This document shows positions 1-14,710 of a stretch of DNA of 64,000 nt, one piece after another. How positions within the stretch are numbered: the stretch's first letter is position 1; each line of letters begins with the position of its first letter. A model generated the notes under the pieces. That model was not told the origin of the DNA. It worked only from the letters and a program-made list of their open reading frames with translations, and made no database searches. The DNA lies in contig VZTG01005281.1 in the NCBI GenBank assembly GCA_013397845.1, forward strand, positions 1,337,593 to 1,401,592, given 5' to 3'. The position numbers and the translations under genes were made by a program. The stretch comes from Melanocharis versteri (Eukaryota > Chordata > Aves > Passeriformes > Melanocharitidae).

Positions 1-3000
1 AAACCAAGGAAAGGGCAGTGTAAAACCACAGTTTTTCGTCATGAACTGCAGGCATTATCTACAAATGCCCCAAAGTATATCTCAAATCACATCCTGTAAG
101 ATGGAGTTAAGCCTAACCTGAATTTCAAAATATGACAGCTATAGACATTTTACACCTACCAAAGAACAGCAGTCCTCATGATTTGAGGGCGATATAACGC
201 AAGACTGGCAGATGCCAGTCCCTTTCCACTGAAGAAACTGGGACAACTCACAGTAAATTGATCTGGGATCTCTGTACGGAACTAGACCGGATGCAGTGCC
301 ATCTCTCATAGATGAGTCAACACATCATCAGCTACTTCATGATAGCAGTTATTTCAGATGCAACTCATCATTTTTTATACATGTGATGTGTCTCACAGCA
401 AAGATGCACATTAGAAAGCTGACTGTCTCTGAAAGAAGAAAAGAAGCTCATGCAGCATTTACCTGGACTAAACACTGAAACAGTGAGCTGAACAATAAGC
501 AATCATTTACAGTGTAAAAGCCACATTAAGACAGAAGTAAGCATGTTTGTACATTTCTAAATGTAACTGGGGCCAGAGACAACGTGTGAAGGGGAACAAA
601 AAAACCAGCCCCATAGCCTAACTCTGTAAAAGAAAAATTTCCCGTTCTTTGTAGAAAATCTGAAGGAAGGAAAATTTTGGGACTACTCTTTTTTTCCCCT
701 AAGGTAACATTAACACTAGCAAGATAAACTGTGTCTTCTTCATCACCACATTAATCATTTTAGCATTTGCCTACATTCTGCCCACACCAGTCGGTTCCAT
801 TTCTCACTTGATCTAATGCCACGAAAAACAAAGACATCCATTTAGTTACTTCTCTTTACTTGTGGTCAGATGGCTGCACAGCCTTTACTTGCAGAAACCT
901 CAACTTCTAGGGCCATTAGGAGAGGGGACGGAACTAATTCTGGCCTCTAGACTGCAATGCGCTGCGTGAGAAGCAAGCGCCAAGGCAGTGAGTAGGACCC
1001 AGTTGGTTTAAACAAAATCTTGGTATCTGCTAGAAGCAGACAACATAACAATGTGACAGTACCCGGAGACGTACTGTCACTGATGGATCTGAGATGTGTT
1101 CTCATCTCTGAAACCTGGGTCCTGTAACAAGACAATCAGCAGTTCGCTGCTCACATAATCAGACCTACAGATGCTTCTCTACCAAAAAAGGACAGAGCCA
1201 TCACTACTTCTGCCACAGAAATCACTCATGCGTCTAGAAGAAACTCCAGGGAAGAGTTCCTCAATGCATAATCTTCATCTCAGGTGGGATCTTTGGAGGG
1301 TGAGGGAGGCAGACGGGCAGGACTATTTCCAAAATGTACTACATCATAGTTACATTAGCTGTACGCACCGGATCCATGTCACTTCCTTTTAGCAACAGCA
1401 CAGCCCCTCTGTTTGTCCTCCCCCACCCAAAGCTCCAGGGCTAGTGCTTGCAGAAGTGAAAACAGGGACTGATCCTGCTGAAAACAAAAAAACAAACCTG
1501 GAAAAAGGAAATCGTTTATTCAGTTTGAGAAAGGAATATACAATCAAACAGTCCTGGGACGTTGAACTGCAATTAAGAAATGCAAGAAGTTTAGCTGTCA
1601 TCAGGCAAGACTAGAGATAAGTCATGACCCAGCACCTCAGAAAATTCCAGGATACATCACATTCCAAAAAAGTTTCTTACCTCTGAATACATAATTCTTT
1701 TTTTTTGTTTGAAATGCAGGAGATGAAAGAGAGCAATACACTATCAAATCAACCAAATTCCTGCAAGTGAGAGAAAATATCCAACAGGAGAAGGCAAGCC
1801 ATTTTGTGGAATACTTTTTTTTTCCCCAACCAAGTTACGATACTCATTCATAGCCCAACACTGCAGTACACTATTAAGAAATTAAAGCAAAAAAAATGAG
1901 GAATAAGGAAATCAAGACAGAATCAGAAAGATTTTCATCCTGGATTTCCTCAAAAATAATTTTTACTATAATCTCCTTCTTTATCTTCCCTAGGACTTCC
2001 AAAACAAGAATAAAATTTCCACAGTTCACATGACCTCACCATATTTGGTGTATCTGTATTCCTACCTCAGCACTGCCTGCCCCAGAAGAAAGAAAGAACT
2101 ATGTCTACAGTACCAGAATAACAATTTAACAGTACTTAAATTAGAATACGGTAGAGCTGACTTTTTTTCCTCTGCTTGAATGACAAATATTCTTTACACT
2201 GTATGATTTTCAGAATTGGGTCCTTACCTTCAAGCCAACAAATACTGAAGGCAAACAAACCACATTGCCTTTTCTAGTCACAGTTATGTTCCTGGTCTGT
2301 GCATGGACAAGATGCTGAACACTGTGGATATGACTGACCACTCTGAGAACAAATTCTAACAGGCAAAATAAACGGTGCCCAGAGCAAGAGTTAACTATGC
2401 GGAGAATAACTTGTCGCAACTGAAAATAAAATTTAAGTACGGGACCATATCTAAAATGTGAGATAACGGACATGAATCTATATTATGTCATATAGGTCAA
2501 TAAAGGTCATGTCTGAGAAACAAATTCTGTACTTCTAAGAACGAGGAAAACTTTTAGACAGTACTAAGCATACACCTCTTTAATGGGGTGTACCCTACCC
2601 TACCTGACAGCAAAGAAATATTCATTATTTTGGCTGTTAAAGTTTGGGCCAAGCAAATCTTACAATGATAAACAATCCACATTGAATAGTAGCATGATGC
2701 ACCTATCCATAACACACGCAGAGTTTGACAAAGCATTCAATGATGGTCTTCTATTTGCCAGCTGCATACAGCAAATCCAAGCCACAGCTTAGATTTTATA
2801 CATAAAGACACTTTCAGAAAATATCCCAGAAAAAAAATACAGGTCAACAGAATCGCAGTCCTTCATTCCCTTGCAGGAGGCTGGCTTTCTGCTATCAAGC
2901 TAAGAGAAATACACAGGAGTGCCCAGTTGCTCAAAGACTGAATGGCTTTTTACAGGCTGCTTACTCGACATAGGAGAATCCATTCACGGCACAGTTGAGA

Positions 3001-6000
3001 GGCACTTTAAACTAGCGAACGGCCTCTGACAAATTCATGTCATTTAAAAAAAGAGGAAGCAATCCTCATGCGTAAGTAAATATACATACAAATGTCAGGA
3101 CACTCTTTCAAAGCTAGCCTGTGCAAATCCAGCTAAAGAAAAAGCACATTACGTAAGAGGTGCTTCTCACATAGACACTGAAACCTACACAGAAATACCA
3201 AACTTTATAGACAAAAGCAAAATTTGACATCAATATTAAACTCTTATAATGTTCAAGGTCTGTTAATACGAGAGCACACAACTAATCCTAACTATTAACT
3301 AGCTTACTGATAATTCAACTGGAGTGGGGGGGGGAGAGGAAAGAAACCCCAAAAAGCCACTCTATCAGTAGGTACATGCTAAAATACAAAAAGCAAAACC
3401 AACATCACAGCCACTGAATCCTGTGAAGTCTGGTTTATGTAAGACCTTAAACTAGACGATCTAATTCTCATACACAGATTTTCAGACTGGGTTAGGGAAT
3501 TTGATGCACAGGTGATGTACATTTCAACTTGAAATGTGATGACTCAACATAAATGCAGACTCTGCACTGATCAGAACTACAAGAAAGAATTTGCACAGGA
3601 ACCCCATCCCAGCCCAAAGCACTAAACCTTGACTAGCACCACACTAATGATGGGTAATTTTTTTCTCAGACTTTTTAGACCAGATTAAGCCTCACAGGCT
3701 TTTTGGAAACAGTGTCACATCTCATTCTTTTAAATCAAAAACAGTCAGCAGAAATACCACGTTAAGCAGACTCCGACAATAAAATAGCCAGCCTTAAAAA
3801 AAAGTATATGCTAAAGGCATAGTACTAAAGCACAGGAAAAGGTAGGAAAATTCATCTGACCCACTGCTGAGACATGAGACAGCCACAACCATCAAAGCAC
3901 AACCTATACAGCTCTATAGTCCTGCAGTTACAGCCACCTGTACACAGCAAATTAACAACAACTGTCTTTTTGTAACAAAAAGTACCCACTGCTTTTTTTT
4001 TCCCCACAGAATTTAGATCAATTTGAGTAAGAAACAAATATTAGAGAAAGAAACCCCAGCAATTAAGTTTCATGGGGCTATGGTATTTGGCTCTTTGCTT
4101 CATGTCAACTGGTCTAGTGCTACTGAGTTCCAGAAAAAACCACCCAAGAACAAAATTAGAAGTTTACTGTTAAACACATTCGGAAGGCAGGAACATACTT
4201 GCTTTTCCCTTATACTGTGGGAAAATATATATCCAACACTTTTATCATTAGTTACTAAACAAAAGCTAGACCCAGCCTATATTAATTGAGAACCAAGTTT
4301 CTACTTGTGTCATTCCTCTATATGGGGAACAAATTCCCTCACACATCTCCACAGATTTTTACTACAGCTGTGGATGAATTAATGCCTTTGAAAGAAGACT
4401 ATCCTCACTCAAAATCTTAAGGCAACACACAAAGATATCAGCTAACTAAAGACCCAAGCATTTACCAGCCACTAAGCACTACAAGGCACACTGAATAACG
4501 AGGAGAGTTTGGCACTTACACACTCAGTGGTGCCCATCAGCAAACTGCACAGCCTTGGAAATGCCAAGGTATCTCTAGTCCTGGTGGATTACAGAAATAA
4601 GCTTCTTTAACAGTCTAAAATCAGTTCACCGCTGAGAGTGGAGCCTCAACACAGGCTTGCATTGCATTAATGAAGTTTAAACAGCATTAAAAGTAGAAGG
4701 AAAGAGAGATCATTGATGTTTGGAGTTTTTGCCCCAGAAAAATAAACTGATTAAGAGTGGTCACATCCAAATTTAGAACAGCTAGCACACAGTAAGAGTG
4801 GTTCTGGCCAAGTACATGTTTTTTCTTAGTCTCAGTAACACTTGTAGCTCTGAGATCAGTGACAAAGTCCAGGCCAATGACCAAGTACACACCTACAGAA
4901 AGCAGTTCTGAAGAGTAAACTCTCTAGGTACACCTACAGTATGGCTGACAGTCCAACTCAGGAAGTTCCAGTTTGTAGTTTCCCAGAAAAGGAAAGGTAA
5001 TCAGAAAAAGATTCCAAACAGTTTGGTCCAAATCTTAATACACTGTACTTGAAACCATGGTTTCACTTAGAAGGGTACCAACTTTGGTTCTGGCTTCAGT
5101 ACCAAAACCCACCACCAAAATCTCAAAAACCCTACAGATTCAGCACTCAAAGAAGCCAAGAGCTTTTCAGATCCCCAGACTCTGAAATTAATGGCTTCAC
5201 ATTTTTCTCAAGAGCACCTTTACCTTTTGTCATACATATTCCTTTCAAGCAATTTCTCACATGCAAATGAATTTGTCCTGACACACTTTCAGTCACAACT
5301 CTGCAGAAACAGAAGTTAGCGTCCAGAAACATCTTTAAGCCATCACATCTGGTAATTACTACTACAGAACACCAGGACTCCACAAAGAATTACAATGTAA
5401 GACAAATGCCAAACAAAGCAATTCACGTTTTCAGAGCTATCTCCTAACCACACACTTCAAAGGAGTCTGGATGAATGTCTAACTGCAGTTACATATGACA
5501 TGATGCCATTTATACTTCCAAACTGGTGCCTGCCAGTTGCAAGTCTCGGTCAATAAAAATGAAGGAAAATAAACAAACAAGAAAAAAGAGAAAAAAACCC
5601 CAACAACAACACAAACCACATCCTGCACAGTGGAACAGAACAGTCTTCCTGATCTTGCTTGTTATTAAAAATTTGTTCTTTCTGAGGCAACATCTGCTTT
5701 AACTATACACCATAAAGAACATGAGTTCAAAATGAGCATTTGACGGATCCCACCCTTAGGATGAGAACAAATCATCTTCCAGACACAGCTGTGTCAGTCT
5801 GAGGTTACTGCGCTGAGCACATCCCTAGTTCCGCATCCTCCACTCATTACTATTACCACCCACATCAACATGCCAGCTGAGAGAAATGGAAGAACACTCT
5901 CCAATTTATTGTGATTTTTATCTGCCAAGCCAGCTTAAAACAGTTTGCTATAGGTCCTTCTTAACCCCAGTCATGCTGATGGAAATGTCTGGTTCCAGAA

Positions 6001-8300
6001 AAGCTCAAAGAAATTTCAATCAGAGCTACTATGGCCCCATCTCCAACCCTACTTCAACGGTAAGTCCTGTTTCCACCCCCAATCTGGATGATCAGCCAGT
6101 TCAGATACATGATCCAGCCGAAATTCAACAAAACAAAAAAAGCAATTAACTACTAGCCTGATTAACTCCCTGACTTTGCTTAACTTGCAGCCACAAAGGT
6201 TTCCTTGCCAGCAGCTGAAGATGCACAGTCAAGAAAGAGACACGACCACCAGAGCTTCAGTTTAAGCTGCCAAGTCTATTGACAAGCTTAGGCAAAACTA
6301 AAATAGAGCTGCTTCAGCAAAGAGTGGTCACAGCCTCCTCCTCCTATGCAAGCAATAACATTTGTATAGCTATTAAGTCAGTTCAGGCAGTTGATCCAAC
6401 TGAAGCTTAACATTTTTCTGTACTACCATTTTCAGCTGGATCAGCAAAGAAAGACTAACAGTGGAAAACAGATCCTTTCGGTGAAAGCATCGGCACAAAA
6501 ATCAAAGCTGCTCTGGTGCTAATGCAATAATATGACTGTAGAGGGCATGTAAAGTCTCAGCTTGATTGAATTTACACTTGGTATTCTGCAGAAGAAGAAA
6601 GGCAATATGCTCCAATCTCACTTATTAATATTGCGAGATCAATTGAGACTGAACAAGAAATCTGTAATTTTAATATATGTTCACTGATCAAAGCAAACTC
6701 CAAAAACAAGTCTAAGGACATGATTTCACACTAGTTTAAACCAAGCTTGCTTGATAAGCTGGCAGAACAAATAAAAACATAAGTAAACTTTGACCCCTCC
6801 CCTAAAGAAAAGAACAAAGTCAGCAGAATGTCAGATGAGTAGATGAGTTCAGTAAGTAGGATACAGCTTCAAAGTCACCAATCACATCAGCTTCGGCTGC
6901 CAGTCTCTTACCTGATAGATTCTGTAAAACATCTTTTCTAGAGTGCAGAAGATTTAATTTCTATAGAAACTTCCACTGCATTAGAGCAATTATTTTTTCC
7001 CGATGTTATGCAGCTCCATCAATATTACTAGTGGAATAAAACCAGCTATAGGCAAAATTCAAGGATCCTGCACAGTGCTGTAATAGGCTCTCACAGACAA
7101 TAAAAAAATCTACTACAATATGTTTTTCCCAATAGCTTCCATTCCTGGAGAGGGAAGCACTTTTGCAAAGACTTTCACTACCATTTCAGAAAGTTTGTAT
7201 CCCATCACGTCCATTATGGTAGGAAAGAAAATTACTTACAGATCATTCTGACACCAAGCAGTTCTATCAAACTACAAAATGTAAGACTGAGAAGTCTGGC
7301 AAGTTTTAAGAGCCCAATGTGGCTTGTTGGTTTGGGTTTTTTCTTCCTAAATGCATAATGCTGTCAAGCTACTAACACAAAATACGAAGGTTTCACAACA
7401 CTAGGTTGAGAAAATAAACAAACTTGTCTACTCTGTCTAGTTTACATGCGCCTTCAGTTTCCACACATTTAAGCTAAATAATAAATGCAGAAAAGCAATT
7501 CCCAGGATGAAAAATAAATTTTCTGCTAGTAAGGATTTAAATGGCTGATTTGAATTGCATTATACATGTATACTTTAGGAAAAAAAAATCTTTGATGTGT
7601 TATGTTTAGAGTTCTGTAAATCTGAATTTTCACTGAGGCTTAAAACCAACACTTTATGCAATTACAGATTAAAAAGATTTTACTGTAGGATAACTCAGGG
7701 TACCAAGAGTCTTAGAATCACAGGCAAGAGTGAACACATCTGAAATTCATTGTTTTGGACTTCGCTCACATTCTTATTTCTTCTGTAAGACTTTTGCTAA
7801 GGGAAAAAAACAGCACTTCCACAGAGAATTGCCAAGAGATGAAGAAATGGAAAACACGCACTGATGAACAGAAAAACAATACTGTTTCTCTATGGTAACT
7901 ATTAACTTCTGCACAATCGTAAAGACCCTTTTAGCAGTAACCATAGATCAATACGGCAAATAGAACTGAGTCAGAAATCCATTTAAATATTTACATTTTT
8001 TGTTACAAGTCATACCTAGAGTATTACTGTAGCCAAGGAGAATGACTGTGCCTTCCATTTTACTCACTCTCCTCATTCAGGAGCCTATCTCAAGATGCAG
8101 AACGATCAAAAATAGAGCAAAACAAAACCCCTTAAATGGTACAAATATACACTGTTGACAGCTATAAGCTTCCCCTACTCCGGAGAGCTGAATTAGGAAA
8201 TATTGACAACAACACAGAAAGCACAGCAGCACACAGAAAAGCTCCCTTATCATTTCATAAACCATTAATGAGCATATTACATAAATCTACTGGACCGAAG
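1..8300 (-). other. Non-coding AT-rich DNA, probably NUMB first intron
   Basis: No open frame here resembles a known protein, and I see no clear CR1, LTR or satellite. In vertebrates NUMB lies beside RIOX1 and is transcribed away from it, so on the minus strand in this window. A GC-rich promoter-like island at 8.39-9.54 kb with this long AT-rich tract downstream of it on the minus strand fits a large NUMB intron 1. That assignment rests on gene order only; no NUMB coding exon is visible. Confidence 0.35.
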
Positions 8301-8389
8301 GAGTTGTAGACCGGAGCTGCTGCAAGACATTAACTCTCCTGTGAGGGATGCATCATTTCATTCTTGAAGACTGTCCATCTCCGTGAGCG

Positions 8390-9540
8390 CAATTAGAGGA
8401 GTTAAGGGCATTCCGAACGGGAGCTACATTCTGACCCTTCGTGACCACCGAGCACGGAGCGGGGCGATGCTCCCCGGGCCTGCCGCAGCCCCCGCCCCGC
8501 ACGCTGTTGCTCACCCATTCCTCTCGCGCCCGCAGGACGGGCCGAACCCGGCCGCCTGTTCCTTTGTGCAGCCTGGCGAGCTGCCGCACACGCACTGAGG
8601 CACCGGCCAAGCCACGAACCGGGTGAAAAGAGACGAGCCCCGCTGCTCACGGGGGCCCTTTCCCCTACAACTCCCGCTGCCAGACTGGGTCGTCAGCGCC
8701 ATCGCCTAAAAGCCTCGTCCCGACGCCTCCCGAACTTCACAGCGCCCCAGCCCCAGCTGAGACGGGGCGGCGGGTTTCGGGGAAGCCCCTACTTCCCGGA
8801 GCCCCCACTCGCTCCCACGGCCACGCAGGGGCGGCAAGCGATACAAAGCGCCCGGGAGCGGCCGCGCCGGAGGGACTCTCTGACGGAAACCTGGCCGGGA
8901 TTCAAGGCCTAAGACACACCGCAGGCACAGGAGGCAGCCCCGGGAGAATCCCATGAAGCGGCGCCGCCCCGGGGGTCGCTCCCTCGGGCCGGCGGCTCGG
9001 TGCTCCCTGCAGGGCCCTTCGGTGCCGCGGCCGCCCCCCGCAGGCTCCACCNNNNNNNNNNNNNNNNNNNNNNNNNNNNNNNNNNNNNNNNNNNNNNNNN
9101 NNNNNNNNNNNNNNNNNNNNNNNNNNNNNNNNNNNNNNNNNNNNNNNNNNNNNNNNNNNNNNNNNNNNNNNNNNNNNNNNNNNNNNNNNNNNNNNNNNNN
9201 NNNNNNNNNNNNNNNNNNNNNNNNNNNNNNNNNNNNNNNNNNNNNNNNNNNNNNNNNNNNNNNNNNNNNNNNNNNNNNNNNNNNNNNNNNNGGGCGCGAA
9301 GGCGGCGGCCGCTGCCCGGCCGGGGTCAGGGCCGGGGCCCGCCCGGCCCTCGGGGAGCCCCCGGCTCTCGGGGAGCCCCCGGCCGGCGTCCCGCTGATGC
9401 GCCAAAGGGGGACGCGCCTTCCACCGCCCGCCTCCGGTTCGGTTCGGCCGTGGTTCTTGTCTCCTCACGGCTGCGGCAGTGGTGGCAGCAGGAGGAAGGT
9501 TCCCGCAGCCCCAGTGCCGCCGTGGTTTCCCCCCCGGTAA
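8390..9540. promoter_or_regulatory. CpG island, probable NUMB promoter/5' exon region
   Basis: The base composition changes sharply from AT-rich to very GC- and CpG-rich at about 8.39 kb and back at about 9.54 kb. The middle is lost in a run of 240 Ns. All frames that stay open here are GC-rich low-complexity translations with no family match I recognise, so I treat them as non-coding. By synteny this should hold the non-coding first exon and promoter of NUMB, transcribed leftward, but I cannot place a splice donor. Confidence 0.55.
9052..9291. other. Assembly gap (240 Ns)
   Basis: Run of N inside the CpG island; GC-rich avian promoters are often missing from draft assemblies. The flanks on both sides are GC-rich, so the missing DNA is probably the core of the island. 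Confidence 0.98.
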
Positions 9541-10879
9541 GCCACATGTGGTGACTGACACCTTCCCTGGGGGCTGCAGTGAGACGTGCTGCTAATGCCA
9601 GCTCTCCAGAAACCGTAATGTGCTACATCAGCCAGAGGCCAGGCTTGCAGGAAAAACGCGAGCAGGCTCCTTTAACCTCCATGAGCGGGACTTTCTGAGA
9701 CCCACAATATTCTCGGGACAGCCTTCCTTCGGCCCAAGAAACACCAGCATGCCTCCATTTTCGGAGTGGAGACAGTAGCAGGTGCTGAATTCAGCAGGGA
9801 GGCTGCGCTTCAAAGGGAAGTTATTCAGGGGAATCCTCTGGGAACAGCACCCTTATGACTGCACATACGGGGCTTGGTCTGAACGCGTTATCCAGAAGGC
9901 ATATTTCCAACAGCTGCCTCCTCTCACCAGACTTTCAAGCAGCTACTTCATCCAAAATGCAAGCCAGAACAGTTCCCAGTGCATTCAGCTGGAGAAAAAA
10001 AAAATCAGGTAATTGAAATGCAAAGATTACATGTTTCTCTGCATTATTATATTCTCCCTGCATACACCATCCCCCTTACTCCTCTTTGTTTCTGAATCAA
10101 GCTAAGAAACAGAGCAACAAAGAACATGGGCCTTAATGTTGGCTGGCAAACATCCAGAAGACAAAGCAACTGAAATCACTGGGAATATCAGAGCATCATG
10201 TGCAAAAATCATTTACCAAGTTTACAGAGGAAGTGCTCAGGCAGAAGTATGACACTGACTCTGAGTTTCAGACTGATACTCTGACCTCCAAGTCATCCCT
10301 TGTTCATAAATTAAACTGAGAAGATGCAGGGGTTTTCCTTACATCTTTTTGCATATCCCTTTGCTTTCCAAGGAAAACAAAATCAAGGCAGAGAGCTGCC
10401 TTCCCTCTCAAATATTCAAAAATGACTAGAGGATAAGACATTTCTACCAGTCCTAAGTTTTCTTCTGATTTTATGAAAACATTCCTGACTTAACATAGCT
10501 CTTAAAATACTGCATTCCCAGTACCTTCAGTGTAACACTTCATCTTATTCACAGTCTCTGGATTTCTGACAGAAATTTTTGTAAAACATGGTGCCCTTAA
10601 TTTCTTATGAAAACTTAATTCCAAATGAACAATTCCCATATTATCGAGAAGCTCTACTTCCAAATGAAAAGTACAAAGGAAAAGGCCAGGACATGCTATT
10701 GTAAATAAAATCTAATGTATGCTTCAGCTATTTATAGCTTTTACAAATATTTATTAGATAGCTAAATTCATTTGTTGCCATTACTGCTTCTCTGCTCAGC
10801 TGATAGCTTGACCTCCCCATATGGTCGTTGGTGACTGAAGGGAAAGGGGGCTGTGGTGGGAAAGGAAAGGAAGATGACC

Positions 10880-11212
10880 CTAGAGGTCACTTAGCTGGAC
10901 AGGCTGAGCATCCAGCATAGCAAGCTGCACATCCACAGCACTGCGCTGCGGGTCCAAGGCACGTCCTGTGTACTCAGTCTTCCCAAAGCGTTTCCATGGG
11001 AGGGGGGAAATTACTTCTCCAAGGTCTGATACTGGAAGCAACGCTTCAAATGTTTTGATCCTTATGGATAACAAAGAACTGGGAGATGCTTCATAGCATT
11101 CACAAGAAACCAAACCAAATTTGCCCTTTACCATCTTTTCTTTAAGACTGAAAACAGGGCTCCCTGTGTAATACACAGGATTAATGGACTTGACTGTTCC
11201 TGTCATACCCAC
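10880..11212 (-). other. Unrecognised minus-strand open frame, possible exon
   Basis: A 110-codon minus-strand frame in otherwise AT-rich, stop-rich DNA. Its translation is protein-like: mixed composition, spaced charged residues, and segments such as NPVYYTGSPVFSLKEK and SPLPWKRFGKTEYTGRAL. The first codon of the open stretch is GTG, followed by ATG two codons later, with an in-frame stop just upstream; several AG dinucleotides lie around the start, so it could be an internal or terminal exon. Position and strand fit HEATR4, the gene expected next to RIOX1, but I cannot confirm that from memory. It may be chance. Confidence 0.25.
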
Positions 11213-14200
11213 TGACTACTGTCAGCTGTGCCTTTCTAGCCAAGATCCTTCCTGGACTCAGTGGGACAGCAGGATAGTGCGCTATTCCCTAAGGACCTGA
11301 GAATATATTACACACACATTCATGACAATGCAAACTCCTTTATCCCCACTGCAGATACCCGGAGGCTTAACATCGTTCTTCGCTATTGGTTATCTAAAAT
11401 AATGTCAGTGATTAAATCTCCCTTCTCTAATCACACCATAATATTATCCCTTCTAGGAACAAGCCACATCAGTATAAATACTACCACATACACATTTTTA
11501 TGCTCACCAAGAGGAATTCCATCTTTTTGGCAATATATGTAAAACAATAGGAGCTTGTGTGTGTGGATGAGCACTGGAAATGTTCAAAAATACTTCCATA
11601 AGGTGCCATATTGGCTAGTAGCAACACAAATCTACTATGGGAAGCAAATAAGCAAGTACTACAGGGGCTTTCTCCTGTCGTGCTCTGAGCAGATCTGAAC
11701 AATATGATTGCTAAACCAAGGCATTCTGTTTGCATAATATTTTCATCTTGATAGTGCTGCATCCGAGGTGAGCAAGGAATTTCAGAGTACTTCAGAAAAA
11801 CTTCAGTATAGGAAACAAAAGGCAAAGTCTTTTTGCAAGGCTTCTGACTAGGAGAAACTTACAGGAGAAGCAAATGTTGAATAGTGCTGCCCTATGTTAG
11901 CACAGCTACATGTTAATCTTGAAATAGTGGGCATAAATGTATTTAATGAGCAAAGCTATGCTGTTGCCATCATTAGTACAGAAAGGATATGAAGAGCAAG
12001 AATCCTTTAAAACCTGTCTTCCATGGAAAAGCATCAGCCAAACAGCTTGTCAAGAGCCACGGTCTGTGCATACCGAAAGGATATTCACTAGCACAAGATA
12101 TGTGATTCATGCAGGAAGACTTCGACTGTACTTTCTGTCTTGGTTCTTTAGATGTGACTAATCCCACAGGGCAAATATTTCATTCAGGTTCTCTTTGCCT
12201 TCATTTTAGGATGGGGATTTTCTCCTCATGGCCATTTATTTCTCTCCTTCTGCTGGAGCCTTGAAGTCTGGAGCTTTGTGTTTAATCACTGCCTATGGAG
12301 TCACTGCAGATGGTATCTGCTCAATGCTACCAAATGCTAGATGGCATCTAATAAAAGCACAAAAAACCTCATAAAATTATTTCAAAATTTAAAAGTACAC
12401 ATGCCCTGTCAAAGGGGTGAGTAAACTCAGTCAAGGGTCCTACTTAAATACATTATTTTAATTCAGCTTTAATTCCAATGTATCTACTTTAGTGTCACAT
12501 GGTACAAAAGAAAATGTCTGTGCTTCCAAATCCCTCCGAAAAGATAATTTCATAGGGAGGACAGGACCTTCTAATTATGATTTTTACAAATGTGCTTTAA
12601 TTTGGCTGTTCCATGGCAGGGAAGGCTTCTTTTCTCAGTGGGGCTCCTTGTACAAGATAACCAGGATTAAAGACCACAACCAGTCACTGAATAAGAAAAT
12701 CCCTGAGAAGAGAGAAACAGCTGGAGGGAGGCCAAAGCTGCTGCCAAAAGATGCTTCAGTGAGTGAGTGCATTCACTCTGATGAGGGAGGCCAGAGGATA
12801 GCTCTCGAGAAACAGTTCCTGAATTAGCTTTCAGTCTTGTTATCTGGCAGTGAACTTTATAGCTTTCACAATGAGGAGCAGGCTTTACAATCCAGCCCAG
12901 TGTCCTTCCAGTGATGACATAGTGGATGTAGCTAGGCTGTATGAGAAAGATTGTCAGCTAAGCAAACCTGTTACTGAAGGCTTGAAATGCTCTTTATCCT
13001 TACTAGGTATTAGTTTTGGCATGAGAACAAAACTGGTGGTGCAAAAGGTAGGTCACCAGCAAAGTAATAATGAGAAAAAGGATTAAACTGGGCCTAACTT
13101 TCTAAAAGTGACTGGTTTACATTAATGGTTTGCCGGGAACACAGAGAAAGTTTGCATGGTGGTGAACAACTGAGTATCCAATACACAGGAAAACTGCAAA
13201 GAATTTTGCCCTTTCTGCTCATTAGTGAAGACTGCTCATAGCTTTGCAGGATCAGGCCTTACCCAAACTGCTCTTTAAATCTGAGATTTCCATTATTTGA
13301 ATGGCATAAGGTTAAAATATCAAATGAACCCTACGTCTCTTTAAGGTGCCATTTACTTACTTCTTTTGAAGTCACTTGTGACTCTCTAATAGGTTGTACT
13401 CACCAAATTTATATGTCCTCTTAAATAAAACACGTGTTGCTCTTGGCAATGCAGCTTATATGTTCATAAAATCCAAGTAACTTTCTGCTAAATTCTAATT
13501 AAGAAATTTAATTGAGCCTCCAGTTGCTACTCTGTCTGTATGAGCAGCAACTAGGGATCACCTAATCATTCAGAGATCTGTATTACTTTCCTTTTGTCTA
13601 TTTAAAGAGGTGTACATGACATTTCTTTCTTTAGACAAATTCCCTTGAATTATTGGGCAATGAATACAAACAGCATGTAAACCTTGTGGCTACTCCTAAA
13701 CAACCATCTGAGTACTCTGTAAGTGATACTGAAGCTCTCTCTTTTTGCCCTAGGTCAAAACCCTTTGTTGTGTCACGCAGAAAAACAGCAATGTTCTTTA
13801 TTCTTGAAATTATTTATTATTAGAAAGACTAAATTGTCGAAAGAAATGTTTTCTTGTAATAGGGATATCACCACTATTATTTTCCACTGTGTTCTTCGCT
13901 CAGAGACTTTGTCATACATCAAAAAAAAAATCCAATGTCAATCAACTGTCTCTCAGCAGTAGAAAGTGACATCGCTATGAAGATCAGGGCCCTGAAATGA
14001 GACTTTGAACCCCCTGTACTGGTAAACATCCAGAACAGCTTTGCTGCTGTCATGACAGATATTCTGGTGTAACTCAGGTCAGGCTCTGTGCACAGTGCCC
14101 GGCTTCTCAGAAGGATCAGTTGCACTCCAGTAAATTAAGCAGTAACACAAATGACAATCCAGACGCCCAGGTTTTTCAAAAGTCTTCCCCCTCCCAAGCC

Positions 14201-14399
14201 TATTTAGCCGTGCTTACATATAATTAAAGCATACAATGGGCCTAACTTTTACCATATTTCAAGCGCTTGCATCTCGATTTTGTTAAGGGTCCAGTTCTGT
14301 TGAAATGGTTTCAGCTGATAAGATTATTCTGGTAAGCAGGGCTTAACCTTGGGGAAACAAAGAGTGGATTGAAATAGAGTTCGCCCTTCCCTTCTCTTC

Positions 14400-14710
14400 C
14401 AGTCTACCCATGCACGCACAGGCTGCTTGCGCTCCGCTCTCGCTGTAAACCCCATTCCCGCGGGTCACCTTGCCAGGCAGATGCGGTGTCCCCTCGGCGC
14501 GTTTCCCAGCGCAGGGCTGCGGAGCGCCGGTCGGCCTCTGCCACCTGCTGGCAAAGCCCGAAATGGTCCAGGCGTGAAATCGGAGGCTCAGGTGCTGCCT
14601 GTGCACGCCTAAAATCCGTCTCCATTAACCAAAACCATCGTGGCACAAACAGGACAGTCTTCTATTGCCGTTGCTCTTCACGCAGCTTTGGCTGCGAAGG
14701 CTGTGCCCGA
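14400..14710. promoter_or_regulatory. Small CpG-rich patch
   Basis: About 300 bases with clear CpG enrichment, isolated in AT-rich DNA. It could be a promoter or first exon of a minus-strand gene (with the open frame at 10.9-11.2 kb as a downstream exon) or a relic island. No TATA box or convincing start codon context was seen. Confidence 0.3.
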
